The notes under the pieces: model-generated
What the model saw: only the letters and a program-made list of their open reading frames with translations
Databases searched by the model: none
What the model was told of the DNA's origin: nothing
In this document: one piece after another, positions 43,287-52,388 of the stretch
Layout of the letters: each line of letters begins with the position of its first letter
How positions within the stretch are numbered: the stretch's first letter is position 1
Assembly (NCBI RefSeq): GCF_036226405.1
Contig: NZ_CP108464.1
Coordinates: 5,208,001-5,272,000 of the forward strand
Length of the DNA: 64,000 nucleotides
DNA from: Streptomyces sp. NBC_01260
Lineage (GTDB): Bacteria; Actinomycetota; Actinomycetes; Streptomycetales; Streptomycetaceae
Reading direction: 5' to 3'
Position numbers and translations under genes: made by a program

Positions 43287-44657
43287 TCAGCTCTTGTACG
43301 CCTTGGCCGCGTCGGACTCCAGTTTCGCCTGGGTCCCCGCGATGTCCTTCGGGTTCTTCAGGAAGTCCTGCAGCCTCTTCCACTCACCCTTGCCGGGCGT
43401 ACCGCCGAACGACTGCGGGGCCTGGTCGGACATGTCGAACCGGACGGCGTCACCGGCCGCGACCAGTGCCTTCGCCATCGTGCGCTGCACCTCGTTGGGG
43501 TACGCGGCAGCGTCCAGCGACTTGTTGGGCGAGATGAACCCGCCCTGCTCGGCCCAGATCTTCGCGGCGTCGGTGGAGGCCAGCCAGGTCAGCAGCGCCT
43601 GGGCGCCCTTGCTGTCCTTCAGCGCGACCGCCGCGTCGCCGCCGGTCACCACGGGCGACTCGGCGCCGACCGCGGGGAACGGGAACACCTTGGCGTCCGT
43701 ACCGATCTTGGCCTTGGTCTGGGCGATGTTGACGCCGACGAAGTCGCCCTCGAAGACCATCGCGCCCTTGGGCTGGTCACCGCCGGTGAAGGTCTGGGTG
43801 ACCGAGGCCGGGAACTCCGTCTGGAGCGCGCCGTCGGCGCCGCCCGCGATCAGGGCGGGCTTCCCGAAGAGCTGCGCGAGCGTGGTCAGCGCGTCCTTGA
43901 CGGACGGGTCCGTCCACTTGATCTTGTGCTGGGCCAGCTGGTCGTACTTCTCGGGGCCCGCCTGGGAGAGGTAGATGTTCTCGAACCAGTCGGTGAGCGT
44001 CCAGCCGTCCGCGCCGGCGACCGAGACCGGGGTGACGCCCGAGGCGGACACCGTCTCGGCGGTCGCCAGGAAGTCCTTCCAGGTCTTCGGCTCGGACGCC
44101 CCGGCGTTCTCGAAGGCCTTGGCGTTGTACCAGACCAGGGACTTGTTGGCGGCCTTGAAGTACACGCCGTACTGGGTGCCGTCCACCGCGCCCAGGTCCT
44201 GCCAGACCTTGGAGTAGTTCTTGGTCAGCTGGGCCTTCGCCTCGGCTCCGGCCGGCTTCGCCCACTTCTTGGCGACGGCCTGCTGGATCGCGCCGACCTG
44301 CGGGATCATCGCGACGTCCGGCGGCTGGCCGCCCGCGATCTTCGTACCGAGGAAGTTGACGATCGGGTCCTGCGCCGGGACGAAGGTGACCGTCGCCCCC
44401 GTGCGCTTCTCGAACTCCTTGAGGACCTTGACGAAGTTGGCCTGTTCCGGACCGGTCCAGACCGCCGCGACGGAGATCTTCTCGCCGTTCAGTTTCGGCA
44501 GTACGACGCTCGACGCGCTGTCCTTGCTTCCTTCGGAAGCGCCCCCCTCGGTCTTGTCCTTTCCGCCGTCACCGTCGTCGCCGCAGCCGGTGAGGGCCAG
44601 TGCGCCGATGGCTGTGAACACCATGGCGGCCCTGCGAATCCGAAGCGTTGTGCGCAT
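43287..44657 (-). CDS. Extracellular solute-binding lipoprotein (CUT1 sugar transporter)
   Basis: The protein is 456 residues from the ATG at 44657, with aggagag upstream on the minus strand. The signal peptide ends with lipobox LALTGC (modified C25), followed by an Asp/Gly/Lys-rich linker. The family 1 binding fold is recognisable in ISVAAVWTGPEQANFVKVLKEFEKRTG, IPQVGAIQQ and GGDAAVALKDSKGAQALLTWLAS. It captures a sugar outside the membrane and delivers it to the MalFG-like permeases downstream. The ligand is not evident from the sequence. Confidence 0.93.
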   Translation of the reverse strand: MRTTLRIRRAAMVFTAIGALALTGCGDDGDGGKDKTEGGASEGSKDSASSVVLPKLNGEKISVAAVWTGPEQANFVKVLKEFEKRTGATVTFVPAQDPIVNFLGTKIAGGQPPDVAMIPQVGAIQQAVAKKWAKPAGAEAKAQLTKNYSKVWQDLGAVDGTQYGVYFKAANKSLVWYNAKAFENAGASEPKTWKDFLATAETVSASGVTPVSVAGADGWTLTDWFENIYLSQAGPEKYDQLAQHKIKWTDPSVKDALTTLAQLFGKPALIAGGADGALQTEFPASVTQTFTGGDQPKGAMVFEGDFVGVNIAQTKAKIGTDAKVFPFPAVGAESPVVTGGDAAVALKDSKGAQALLTWLASTDAAKIWAEQGGFISPNKSLDAAAYPNEVQRTMAKALVAAGDAVRFDMSDQAPQSFGGTPGKGEWKRLQDFLKNPKDIAGTQAKLESDAAKAYKS

Positions 44658-44720
44658 CCGTGCCCCGTCTCTCCTGTGCGCGTGCACCGACCGGCATCGC
44701 CGGACTTCCGACGGTGCCGG

Positions 44721-44822
44721 TCATTCATCACATGGTCGTGTGCGCACAGTCCTACGCCCGGCATCCAGGTGCCGCAATACCAACTTCGGGCTCAACTCGA
44801 TGATCGTGATGGGCTCGTGACG
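44721..44822 (-). pseudogene. 33-codon LacI C-terminus-like fragment upstream of the sugar operon
   Basis: A minus-strand frame between two stops reads PITIIELSPKLVLRHLDAG, close to the usual end of LacI-family repressors (IELxPxLVVRxST). It lies just upstream of the solute-binding gene, where such regulators normally sit. It has no start codon or HTH and is too short to be functional. It could be a deletion remnant or chance. Confidence 0.3.
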
Positions 44823-44882
44823 TCAAGTCGGTGACGGTATACGGAGATTGGGGACGACAGGCCCGAACGGCCCGTCGCCCCT

Positions 44883-47800
44883 TCAGTGGTGAGCGGGTGC
44901 GAGCGGCGCCAGCGGCGCGGCGTTCACCGAACGCGCCGCGCGCTCCAGCGCACTGGCCAGCAGGGCCAAGTCCGTCGGCCCGTTGCCCAGTTCGCGCACC
45001 GGGCGGCGGGTGGGCGGATCGCCCATCCGTTCCCACTCCAGCGGTACGACGGTCGGCCGCAGCGTCGCCGTACGCGGAATGCGGCCCGTGACCCGGCCAC
45101 CCTGGAACGGCGTCACCCGCCCGTCCGGATGGCCCAGCCGCCCGCGGCCCGGCGCCGGATCGTCCGGCGAGGGAGGGATGACCGGCGGATCGAGCACGAC
45201 CCGAAGCCGGGCCCCGCGGGCCAGCTCGGTGTCCTCCGTGCGGTCCGGGCGGGCGGACGTCGCGACCAGGTGCACGCCGAGCCTGCCGCCCTCCCTGGCC
45301 ACGGCCTCCAGCGCCCTGACGACCGAACCGGCGGCCGGCCGGCCCGGACTGCCGAGCGCCGGGGCTATCAGCGCGTCGAAGTCGTCCACGAGCACGACGA
45401 GCCTGGGCAGCGGCGAAGGCCCCGGCTCCGGCGGCCGGGCCGCGGCGGGACGCAGTTGCAGGGTTCCGCTCATCTGGGAGTCCACGTCGCCGCGCGGCTC
45501 GGACGCGCCCGGCGGCCACTGACCGGCCGTCCGCCGCGTCGTTTCGGACCGGCTGTGCCATTCGGCGAAGTCGAGCTCGCCGAGCACTTCGGCCCGCCGC
45601 TTCAGCTCGCCGCCCAGCGCCTGCGCGAACTCCCGCATCCTGACCGGGTCGGAGGCCACCAAGTGCGTGAACACATGCGGGAGTTCGGTGCAGGGGCGCA
45701 GGCTCTCGCCGCGCTCGCCCCCGGCGCCGTCGACCAGCAGGATGCCGAGCCGGTCGGGACGGGCCGCGGCCGCCAGCGACGCGGCGACGGCCCTCAGCAG
45801 TTCGGTACGGCCGCTGCCGCCCGGCCCCTCGATGAGGAGGTGCGGCCCCTCGTCGGCGAGATCCACACTCACCGGTCCCCGGGGCCCGGCCCCGAGCACC
45901 ACGACGGGCCGCCCGGCGAAGGCGGCGCCCTCGTCGGCCCCGGCGGCCGGGCGGGAACCGGTGTCCATTGCCGCGCCGCCCGGCCCGGAGCCGCGGGCGG
46001 CGACCCGGGGGGCGTCGCCCTGACGCGGCCCGCTGACCCGGTTCGAGGAACGCCCCGAACCGGCTGAGCGAAGGCTGTCGTTGTCCCTCACATCTGCGGA
46101 TCCGTCCCAGGCGCGGGTGTCGGATCCGGGCAGGGTGCGCGAACTCGGTGTGCCCCCGGGCCCCCCGTCGTACCGCTGCCCGCCCACCCGGGGGTGGGGG
46201 GTGCGGCCGGACGCGGGGCTGTCGGCGCGGTCGGGGTACGGGGTGCGGCCCGAGCCCGCGCCGTCGTACGCCCCGCCGCGACCGGAGGCGCCGCGCGGTA
46301 CGCCCGCGTGGGTCTCGTTCGAGCCGCCGCGACCGTCGGTGCCGCGGGGATACGGCGTGCGTCCGGAGCCCGGGGTGTACGTGCCGTCGGGGTAGGAGGT
46401 GCGGCCGGAGCCCTGGTTCTCCACGGGGGCCGGGTACGGGGTGCGACCCGGGCTCCGGCCGTCCGCGCCCTGCGGGTACGGGGTGCGCCCCGAGCCCGGG
46501 GCGTCCGTGCCCCGGGCGGCGGGCGGGCGCGATGGTTCGCCGCCCGTGCGCTGGGCCCCCACCCGGGGGCCCGCACCGCCGGTGCGGCCCGAGCCGCGGG
46601 TGCCGTCGCCCGCGCCGCCCGTCCAGCTGCCCGAGCCGCGGACCGTCGCGCCCGGCTGCTCGTCCGCCGTCGAGGCCCAGCGGGCCATCAGGGAGGCCGG
46701 GGTGGCGCGGGCCAGGCCCAGCTCGTCCAGGAGCCGGGCGGAGGGCGGGAGCGCCACCGCGGCCGGCCGGCCCGGCAGCCCGGCCGGGCCCTCCGTGCGC
46801 AGCGGGGCCAGCGCCCGGCCGAACCGCTCCGCCCAGTGCGCCGACACCGCGTCCACCGCGGCGACCGTGCCGTGGCCGGCCGCCCGGCCGCCCGACGTGC
46901 GCAGCAGCCGCAGCGCCGTCGCCACATCGCCGCTGAGCATCGCCACCGCCCCGCACTCCCGGAAGGCGATCGAGGCGTGGCACGCCGCCTCGTAGGTCGC
47001 GGCGACCGGGGAGGTGGGGGTGGCGGCCGGGGTCTCGGCCAGACAGATCAGATGGATGCCCGCCGCCGCGCCCGCCGAGGCCAGCCGGGCGGTGTTCTCA
47101 CGCAGCGCCGAGGAGCCGGGATCGCCGTCCACGATCACCACGGTGAACGGGCCCTCGTAGTGCCGGGCGGCCTCCGAGACCGTCGAGCGGTCCAGACTCG
47201 CCCAGCCGGGCCCCAGCGGCCCGTCGTCCAGCCGGCGCACCAGTTCCGTGGTCCGGGCGACGGCCTGCTCACGGTCGTACGCGAGCAGCAGCCGGCAGTC
47301 CTGGCCGTGCATCGGGCGCAGATGCGGCAGCCAGCCGAGCCAGGCCCACGTGCGGCGGCGCTCGTCCACCCCGCGCGCCCGGTCCGTGCTGATCAGCACG
47401 ATCTCCAGATCGGCGGGGGGGTGCAGGGCGGCCAGCTGCGCCACCACCGAGCGGGCGAGCCCCGTCAACCGGTCCCGCGGCCCGGCGAGCCCCAGCGAAC
47501 CCGCCTCCCGCAGCCCCACGGTCACCGGCACGGCCGGCAGCTCGGCCCGCTCGGTCGTGCCCAGCCGGACCACCAGCGCCTCCGGATGCCCGGCGTCGCG
47601 CTCCCACAGCCGGGGGCCCGGTCCGAGCGCGGTCAGCAGTACGGACGCCGGATCGGGCCAGGTGCCCTCCGGAGCGGTGGGCAGCGCGGTGAAGGTGGCG
47701 GGGGCCGGGGCCGGCGGTGCCGTCTCGTCCGGCGCGCTCTCGTGCACCGGATCGCCCTTGCCGCCCGCGAGCCGGCGGGCCCAGGCGCCTATGCCCCGCC

Positions 47801-48656
47801 GGGGCGCTTCCTCGTCCGGGTAGCGGTCGGGGCGCCCGGAGCCCGACCGCGGCCGGGCCACGGAGTGCCCGCCCCGGTCGTCGTCCCGCGCGCCGCGCTC
47901 GTGGAAGGCGGGTTCCTCGTGCCCCCCGGGCCCGGGGGGCACGGCCGCGCTGTACGCGTGGGCGGAGCCGTCCCCGAAACCGTGTCCCGGGTCGGCGTCG
48001 GCCGGAGCCCTGGCCGCCACCCGCAGATGCCCCTCGCCGTCCGGCGCGGTCCCCAGCGTCGGCGTACGCGCCCCCGAGGTCAGCCGGAGCGTCGACTCGC
48101 CGAGCCGCAGCAGCGCACCGGGTTTCAGCCGGACCGGACGGTCGCGGACCTCCGCGCCGTCCAGCGAGGTGCCGTTGGTCGAGCCCAGGTCGGCCACCGC
48201 GACCCGGCCGTCGTCCGAGACGGTCACCGCGCAGTGCAGCCGCGAGACATCGGGGTCGTCGAGCGGGACATCGGCTTCGGCCGAGCGCCCGATCCGGATC
48301 TGCCCGCCGTGCAGCAGGTGGACCCCGCCCGCGTCCGGTCCGGCGATCACGTGCAGCTGCGCCGGAACGGCGTCGTCCGTCGACTCGTCCTCGCCCGGGA
48401 CCTGGAGCGAGAGCACCGCTCCGTCGACCAGGGGCGGCTCACCGAGGGCGCTGCGCTGCGCGTCGAGCCGCTCCCGCCCGGCGAACAGCACCACCGCACC
48501 GCTGCCGAGGGAGCCGTCGGGCCCGGAGACGGCCGCGGCCAGGCCGGATGCCACGGTGGCCAGCGCCGTCCCCGCGGGGGCGGTGACCAGCACGTCGCAG
48601 GCGCGCGCCGGGGTGTGGCCGCTGCGCGGCGCGAGGACGGTCAGCCGGATCTGCAT
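44883..48656 (-). CDS. FHA domain protein with FtsK/EccC-like, degenerate ATPase regions
   Basis: This protein has 1257 residues. An N-terminal ubiquitin-like region (1-95) precedes an FHA phosphothreonine-binding domain (100-195) with GRS (123-125), SRLH (138-141) and STNGT (159-163). Two FtsK/SpoIIIE-like regions follow: one near 380-620 with a P-loop-like AGPRDRLTGL lacking GKT, and one near 915-1180 with EGPGGSGRTELL (943-954), where the Walker lysine is arginine (R950), and a VDDFDAL Walker B. Between them lies a disordered stretch (about 670-890) with repeated SGRTPYP. It is divergent from two Ser/Thr kinase genes, so binding of phosphorylated kinase or partner proteins is likely. Motor activity is doubtful. 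Confidence 0.85.
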   Translation of the reverse strand: MQIRLTVLAPRSGHTPARACDVLVTAPAGTALATVASGLAAAVSGPDGSLGSGAVVLFAGRERLDAQRSALGEPPLVDGAVLSLQVPGEDESTDDAVPAQLHVIAGPDAGGVHLLHGGQIRIGRSAEADVPLDDPDVSRLHCAVTVSDDGRVAVADLGSTNGTSLDGAEVRDRPVRLKPGALLRLGESTLRLTSGARTPTLGTAPDGEGHLRVAARAPADADPGHGFGDGSAHAYSAAVPPGPGGHEEPAFHERGARDDDRGGHSVARPRSGSGRPDRYPDEEAPRRGIGAWARRLAGGKGDPVHESAPDETAPPAPAPATFTALPTAPEGTWPDPASVLLTALGPGPRLWERDAGHPEALVVRLGTTERAELPAVPVTVGLREAGSLGLAGPRDRLTGLARSVVAQLAALHPPADLEIVLISTDRARGVDERRRTWAWLGWLPHLRPMHGQDCRLLLAYDREQAVARTTELVRRLDDGPLGPGWASLDRSTVSEAARHYEGPFTVVIVDGDPGSSALRENTARLASAGAAAGIHLICLAETPAATPTSPVAATYEAACHASIAFRECGAVAMLSGDVATALRLLRTSGGRAAGHGTVAAVDAVSAHWAERFGRALAPLRTEGPAGLPGRPAAVALPPSARLLDELGLARATPASLMARWASTADEQPGATVRGSGSWTGGAGDGTRGSGRTGGAGPRVGAQRTGGEPSRPPAARGTDAPGSGRTPYPQGADGRSPGRTPYPAPVENQGSGRTSYPDGTYTPGSGRTPYPRGTDGRGGSNETHAGVPRGASGRGGAYDGAGSGRTPYPDRADSPASGRTPHPRVGGQRYDGGPGGTPSSRTLPGSDTRAWDGSADVRDNDSLRSAGSGRSSNRVSGPRQGDAPRVAARGSGPGGAAMDTGSRPAAGADEGAAFAGRPVVVLGAGPRGPVSVDLADEGPHLLIEGPGGSGRTELLRAVAASLAAAARPDRLGILLVDGAGGERGESLRPCTELPHVFTHLVASDPVRMREFAQALGGELKRRAEVLGELDFAEWHSRSETTRRTAGQWPPGASEPRGDVDSQMSGTLQLRPAAARPPEPGPSPLPRLVVLVDDFDALIAPALGSPGRPAAGSVVRALEAVAREGGRLGVHLVATSARPDRTEDTELARGARLRVVLDPPVIPPSPDDPAPGRGRLGHPDGRVTPFQGGRVTGRIPRTATLRPTVVPLEWERMGDPPTRRPVRELGNGPTDLALLASALERAARSVNAAPLAPLAPAHH

Positions 48657-49154
48657 CGCCGTCAGCGGTCCCTTCTGCGCGAGGTGCCCGGCAGGGGAAA
48701 CGCCCTGTGATTCCCCCCACCCGGAACGGACGCGTCGTCCGGTACAGGTTCGTCACGTACCGCAGGGCTCCCGACCCCACGGTTCTGTGCTGGAGGCATC
48801 CTCGCACCTGCCACTGACAACACGCCCGGGGGTCACCGCTAAGTGATCTTGAAAGGTCGGCTGTGCGCCCAAAAGTGCATGCTTGGCCCGTTCTACGGCA
48901 CGGCCGATCCGGTCCGGACCGGCGCCCGCGGCCCTTGCGCGCCCCCGGTGCGGCAACCATCCGCCCGGAGCGAGCGTCTTCCTCCGCAACCGGTGCGCCC
49001 GGGGGCGGGGAGACCCGGCCCTCCGGGAATTCCGGACAAAGCGGCAACCGGGCGGAGCCGGTCACCCACCGCCGGACAGGCTCTAGAGTGGGCCGGAAAC
49101 TCCCGGAGGAATCCGGGGGACCGCAAGCACCACGATCAGCAGGGAGCGCATGAC
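48657..49154. promoter_or_regulatory. Divergent region FHA gene / pkaA
   Basis: This 498-bp region separates the FHA gene from the divergent kinase gene and has no convincing coding frame. A tagagt hexamer at 49084-49089, about 65 nt before the pkaA start, could be a -10 element. No clear -35 is visible. Both promoters should lie here. Confidence 0.4.
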
Positions 49155-50819
49155 GTGCGGCCGGTAGGCAGCAAGTACCTGCTCGAGGAGCCGCTGGGGC
49201 GCGGCGCCACGGGCACCGTCTGGCGCGCCCGCCAGCGTGAGGCCGCGGGCGCCGAGGCGGCCGTCACCGGCCAGCCCGGCGAGCTCGTCGCGATCAAGGT
49301 CCTCAAGGAGGAGCTCGCCAACGACGCGGATGTCGTGATGCGGTTCCTGCGCGAGCGCTCCGTGCTGCTGCGGCTGACCCACGAGAACATCGTGCGCACC
49401 CGGGACCTGGTCGTGGAGGGGGACCTCCTCGCCCTGGTGATGGACCTGATCGACGGTCCGGACCTGCACCGCTACCTCCGGGACAACGGCCCGCTCACCC
49501 CGGTCGCCGCCTCGCTGCTCACCGCGCAGATCGCGGACGCGCTTGCCGCCAGCCACGCCGACGGCGTCGTCCACCGCGACCTCAAGCCCGCCAATGTGCT
49601 GGTCTCCGAGCGCGACGGCGAGATGCACCCGATGCTCACCGACTTCGGCATCGCCCGGCTCGCGGACTCCCCGGGGCTGACCCGGACGCACGAGTTCGTC
49701 GGCACCCCGGCCTATGTGGCGCCCGAGTCGGCCGAGGGCCGCCCGCAGACCTCCGCCGTCGACATCTACGGCGCCGGAATCCTGCTGTACGAGCTGGTCA
49801 CCGGCCGGCCGCCGTTCGCCGGCGGCACCGCGCTCGAAGTCCTGCAGCGGCACCTCAGCGAGGAGCCCCGCCGCCCCAGCACCGTCCCCGCGCCGCTGTG
49901 GACGGTCATGGAGCGCTGCCTGAGCAAGGACCCGGACCGGCGGCCCAGTGCCGAGAACCTGGCCCGCGCCCTGCGTACCGTCGCCGCCGGCATCGGCGTG
50001 CACGCGAACTCCGCGCAGATCGCGGCCGCCGACGGGGTGGCCGCCCTGCTCGCCCCCGACCCGGCGCCCACGGCCGTCCCCGAGACGCCCGGAGCGGCGG
50101 ACCCGACGCAGGTGCTGCCGAGCAACGCCGGCTCGTACGACGCCAACGCGGCCACCAGCGTCATGCAGCAGAACGCCGGACAGGGCGGCGGCCACGCCGA
50201 CCCGACCGCGGTCCTGCCGCCCGTCCCGCCGCAGCCCGAGGGCGCCCCGCAGTCCGACGGACCGCACCCCTGGCAGTCCCAGCTCCAGGCCGCCCGCGAC
50301 CGCAACGACCAGACGCAGGTCCAGTACCTCGACCCGAGCCAGGACCCGCTGCGCCGCCGCCCCCAGCGTCAGCAGCCCCCGCAGCAACAGCAGCAGCGCC
50401 GGCAGCAGCAGTACCCCCCGCAGAACCGGCAGCAGCCTCAGCAGCAGCAATACCAACAGCAGCAGCAATACCAGCCCCAGCAACAGCAACAGCAGTACCA
50501 GCCCCAGCAACAGCAGTACCAGCCGCAGCAGCAGCGCCAGCAGTACGCGCCGCCGCAGCAGCCCCAGCAGCCTGCTCAGCGCCCGGCCCGCGAGCCCAGG
50601 CAGCGCAGTGCCAACCCGATGAAGATCCCCGGCCTCGGCTGCCTGAAGGGCTGCCTGTTCACGCTGGTCCTTCTCGTCGTCGCGAGCTGGCTGATCTGGG
50701 AACTCACCCCGCTGAAGGACTGGATCGGCCAGGGCCAGAGCTACTGGCACGCGATCAGTGACGCCGCCGGTACGGTCTCCGACTGGATCTCGAAGCTGGG
50801 CGGCGGCAGCGGCAACTGA
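49155..50819 (+). CDS. pkaA: Membrane Ser/Thr protein kinase, PkaA type
   Basis: The protein is 554 residues from a GTG with an aggg(a)g site 9 nt upstream; the longer frame upstream is not supported. The Hanks-type kinase domain (about 8-275) has P-loop LGRGATGTV, catalytic K48 in VAIKVL, HRDLKPAN with D142, DFG at 163-165 and APE near 189-191. A Gln/Pro-rich linker (about 403-475) with long CAG/CAA runs leads to one membrane helix (about 501-516) and a short external tail. The tandem of two kinases matches the S. coelicolor pkaA-pkaB pair (S. coelicolor PkaA is of similar length). It autophosphorylates on Ser/Thr; its substrates are unknown, and the divergent FHA protein is a candidate. Confidence 0.9.
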   Translation: MRPVGSKYLLEEPLGRGATGTVWRARQREAAGAEAAVTGQPGELVAIKVLKEELANDADVVMRFLRERSVLLRLTHENIVRTRDLVVEGDLLALVMDLIDGPDLHRYLRDNGPLTPVAASLLTAQIADALAASHADGVVHRDLKPANVLVSERDGEMHPMLTDFGIARLADSPGLTRTHEFVGTPAYVAPESAEGRPQTSAVDIYGAGILLYELVTGRPPFAGGTALEVLQRHLSEEPRRPSTVPAPLWTVMERCLSKDPDRRPSAENLARALRTVAAGIGVHANSAQIAAADGVAALLAPDPAPTAVPETPGAADPTQVLPSNAGSYDANAATSVMQQNAGQGGGHADPTAVLPPVPPQPEGAPQSDGPHPWQSQLQAARDRNDQTQVQYLDPSQDPLRRRPQRQQPPQQQQQRRQQQYPPQNRQQPQQQQYQQQQQYQPQQQQQQYQPQQQQYQPQQQRQQYAPPQQPQQPAQRPAREPRQRSANPMKIPGLGCLKGCLFTLVLLVVASWLIWELTPLKDWIGQGQSYWHAISDAAGTVSDWISKLGGGSGN

Positions 50820-51022
50820 CGGGGCGGGGCGCCGCCGATCCAGCCGGACGCCCTGTCAATTCTGTAGCTATATCGACTTCTGCGGGCCAATTCCACGGCA
50901 ATTCGTACGCAGAAGTGAAGGTTGGTGCCATCCAGGGCACGCAACCCCCCGATCGCCGCGTAACTTTGTCGACCGGGGGTTGTTGCGCGAGGGCCCAATC
51001 GCCAGCCGCTGAGGGAGCAGTC
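50820..51022. promoter_or_regulatory. pkaA-pkaB spacer with nested inverted repeats
   Basis: The 203-bp spacer is AT-richer than its surroundings. It holds acttctgcg (50876-50884) paired with cgcagaagt (50908-50916), and caaccccc (50942-50949) paired with gggggttg (50975-50982). It also has three caattc copies near 50837, 50888 and 50899. It may contain a promoter for pkaB or a structured leader. Confidence 0.45.
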
Positions 51023-52273
51023 TTGGCACGGAATATCGGCAGCCGGTACACCGCCCACCAGATCCTGGGGCGCGGCAGCGCCGGCACGGTGTGGCTCGGC
51101 GACGGCCCCGAGGGGCCCGTCGCCATCAAACTGCTCCGCGAGGACCTCGCGTCGGACCAGGAACTCGTCGGCCGGTTCGTCCAGGAGCGCACCGCCCTGC
51201 TCGGACTCGACCATCCGCACATCGTCGCCGTCCGCGACCTCGTGGTGGACGGCAACGACCTGGCCCTGGTCATGGACCTGGTCCGCGGCACGGATCTGCG
51301 CACCCGGCTCGACCGCGAGCGCAGGCTGGCCCCGGAGGCCGCCGTCGCGATAGTCGCCGACGTCGCCGACGGTCTCGCCGCCGCGCATGCCGCGGGGGTG
51401 GTCCACCGCGACGTCAAGCCGGAGAACATCCTGCTCGACATGGAGGGTCCGCTCGGCCCCGGCAACTCCCACCCCGCGCTGCTCACCGACTTCGGCGTGG
51501 CCAAGCTGATCGACACCCCGCGCCGCACCAAGGCCACCAAGATCATCGGTACGCCGGACTACCTGGCCCCCGAGATCGTCGAGGGCCTCCCGCCCCGCGC
51601 CGCCGTCGACATCTACGCCCTGGCGACGGTGCTCTACGAGCTCCTCGCGGGCTTCACGCCCTTCGGCGGCGGCCACCCCGGCGCCGTCCTGCGCCGCCAT
51701 GTCACCGAGACGGTCGTCCCGCTCCCCGGCATCCCCGAGGAGCTGTGGCAGCTGCTCGTCCAGTGCCTGGCCAAGGCCCCGGCCTCCCGGCTGCGCGCCT
51801 CCGAACTGGCGGCCCGGCTGCGTGAACAGCTCCCGCAGCTGGCCGGCATCCCGCCCCTGGACGTGGACGAGCCGGACGACGAACCGGAGCCCCAGCCGCA
51901 CGGGCAGAGCTACGACGAGCAGCAGTACACCCCGGCGGCCGAGGAGCCCCGCCGCCGCGGCGCGGTGCCGCTGGTCCCCGGCTCGTCCCCCGACTCCAAC
52001 CGGGACACCCACACGAGCATGCGCGTCCCGGCCCCCGACGAGCTGTCCGGCGGTCCCCGGGGCACCGCCCGCGCCCCGCGCGCCCCCGGCCGGCCGCGCC
52101 CCGGCTCGGCGCGCAACAAGGCGGCGGCCATCCGCAAGCGCCGCCTCACCCTGGGCGCGGTGGCGCTGGTGCTGGTCGCCGGACTCGGCATCGGCGGCTG
52201 GCTGGCGATGAGCGATGACGACGGGGGCGCGACCCCGCAGGACACCAGGAACTCCGCCCCCGGCACCCCTTGA
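51023..52273 (+). CDS. pkaB: Membrane Ser/Thr protein kinase, PkaB type
   Basis: The protein is 416 residues, starting at a TTG (51023) with gaggga 7 nt upstream; no ATG or GTG lies near the kinase domain start. The kinase domain (about 8-270) has LGRGSAGTV, catalytic K36 in [14 protein letters not shown] with D130, DFG at 156-158 and APE at 182-184. A Pro/Arg-rich linker precedes one membrane helix (about 376-395) and a short Asp/Gly tail. The predicted length agrees with the PkaB of S. coelicolor (about 417). The second of a tandem kinase pair; the partner kinase ends 203 bp upstream. Confidence 0.9.
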   Translation: MARNIGSRYTAHQILGRGSAGTVWLGDGPEGPVAIKLLREDLASDQELVGRFVQERTALLGLDHPHIVAVRDLVVDGNDLALVMDLVRGTDLRTRLDRERRLAPEAAVAIVADVADGLAAAHAAGVVHRDVKPENILLDMEGPLGPGNSHPALLTDFGVAKLIDTPRRTKATKIIGTPDYLAPEIVEGLPPRAAVDIYALATVLYELLAGFTPFGGGHPGAVLRRHVTETVVPLPGIPEELWQLLVQCLAKAPASRLRASELAARLREQLPQLAGIPPLDVDEPDDEPEPQPHGQSYDEQQYTPAAEEPRRRGAVPLVPGSSPDSNRDTHTSMRVPAPDELSGGPRGTARAPRAPGRPRPGSARNKAAAIRKRRLTLGAVALVLVAGLGIGGWLAMSDDDGGATPQDTRNSAPGTP

Positions 52274-52388
52274 GCGCGAGGAGCCCGGCCCCGGCGCCCG
52301 CCCGCGCCGGGCCGTGTGCGGCGGGGCGGCGGAGCGGCGATCACGCGGCCCGAGGAACGTCCGCGCCGACAGCCGTTACGCTGGACCC

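Noticed and set aside
44752..46983. A 743-codon minus-strand frame overlapping the FHA gene
   Set aside because: It is an out-of-frame shadow of the FHA gene, dominated by Arg/Gly/Pro with no motif.
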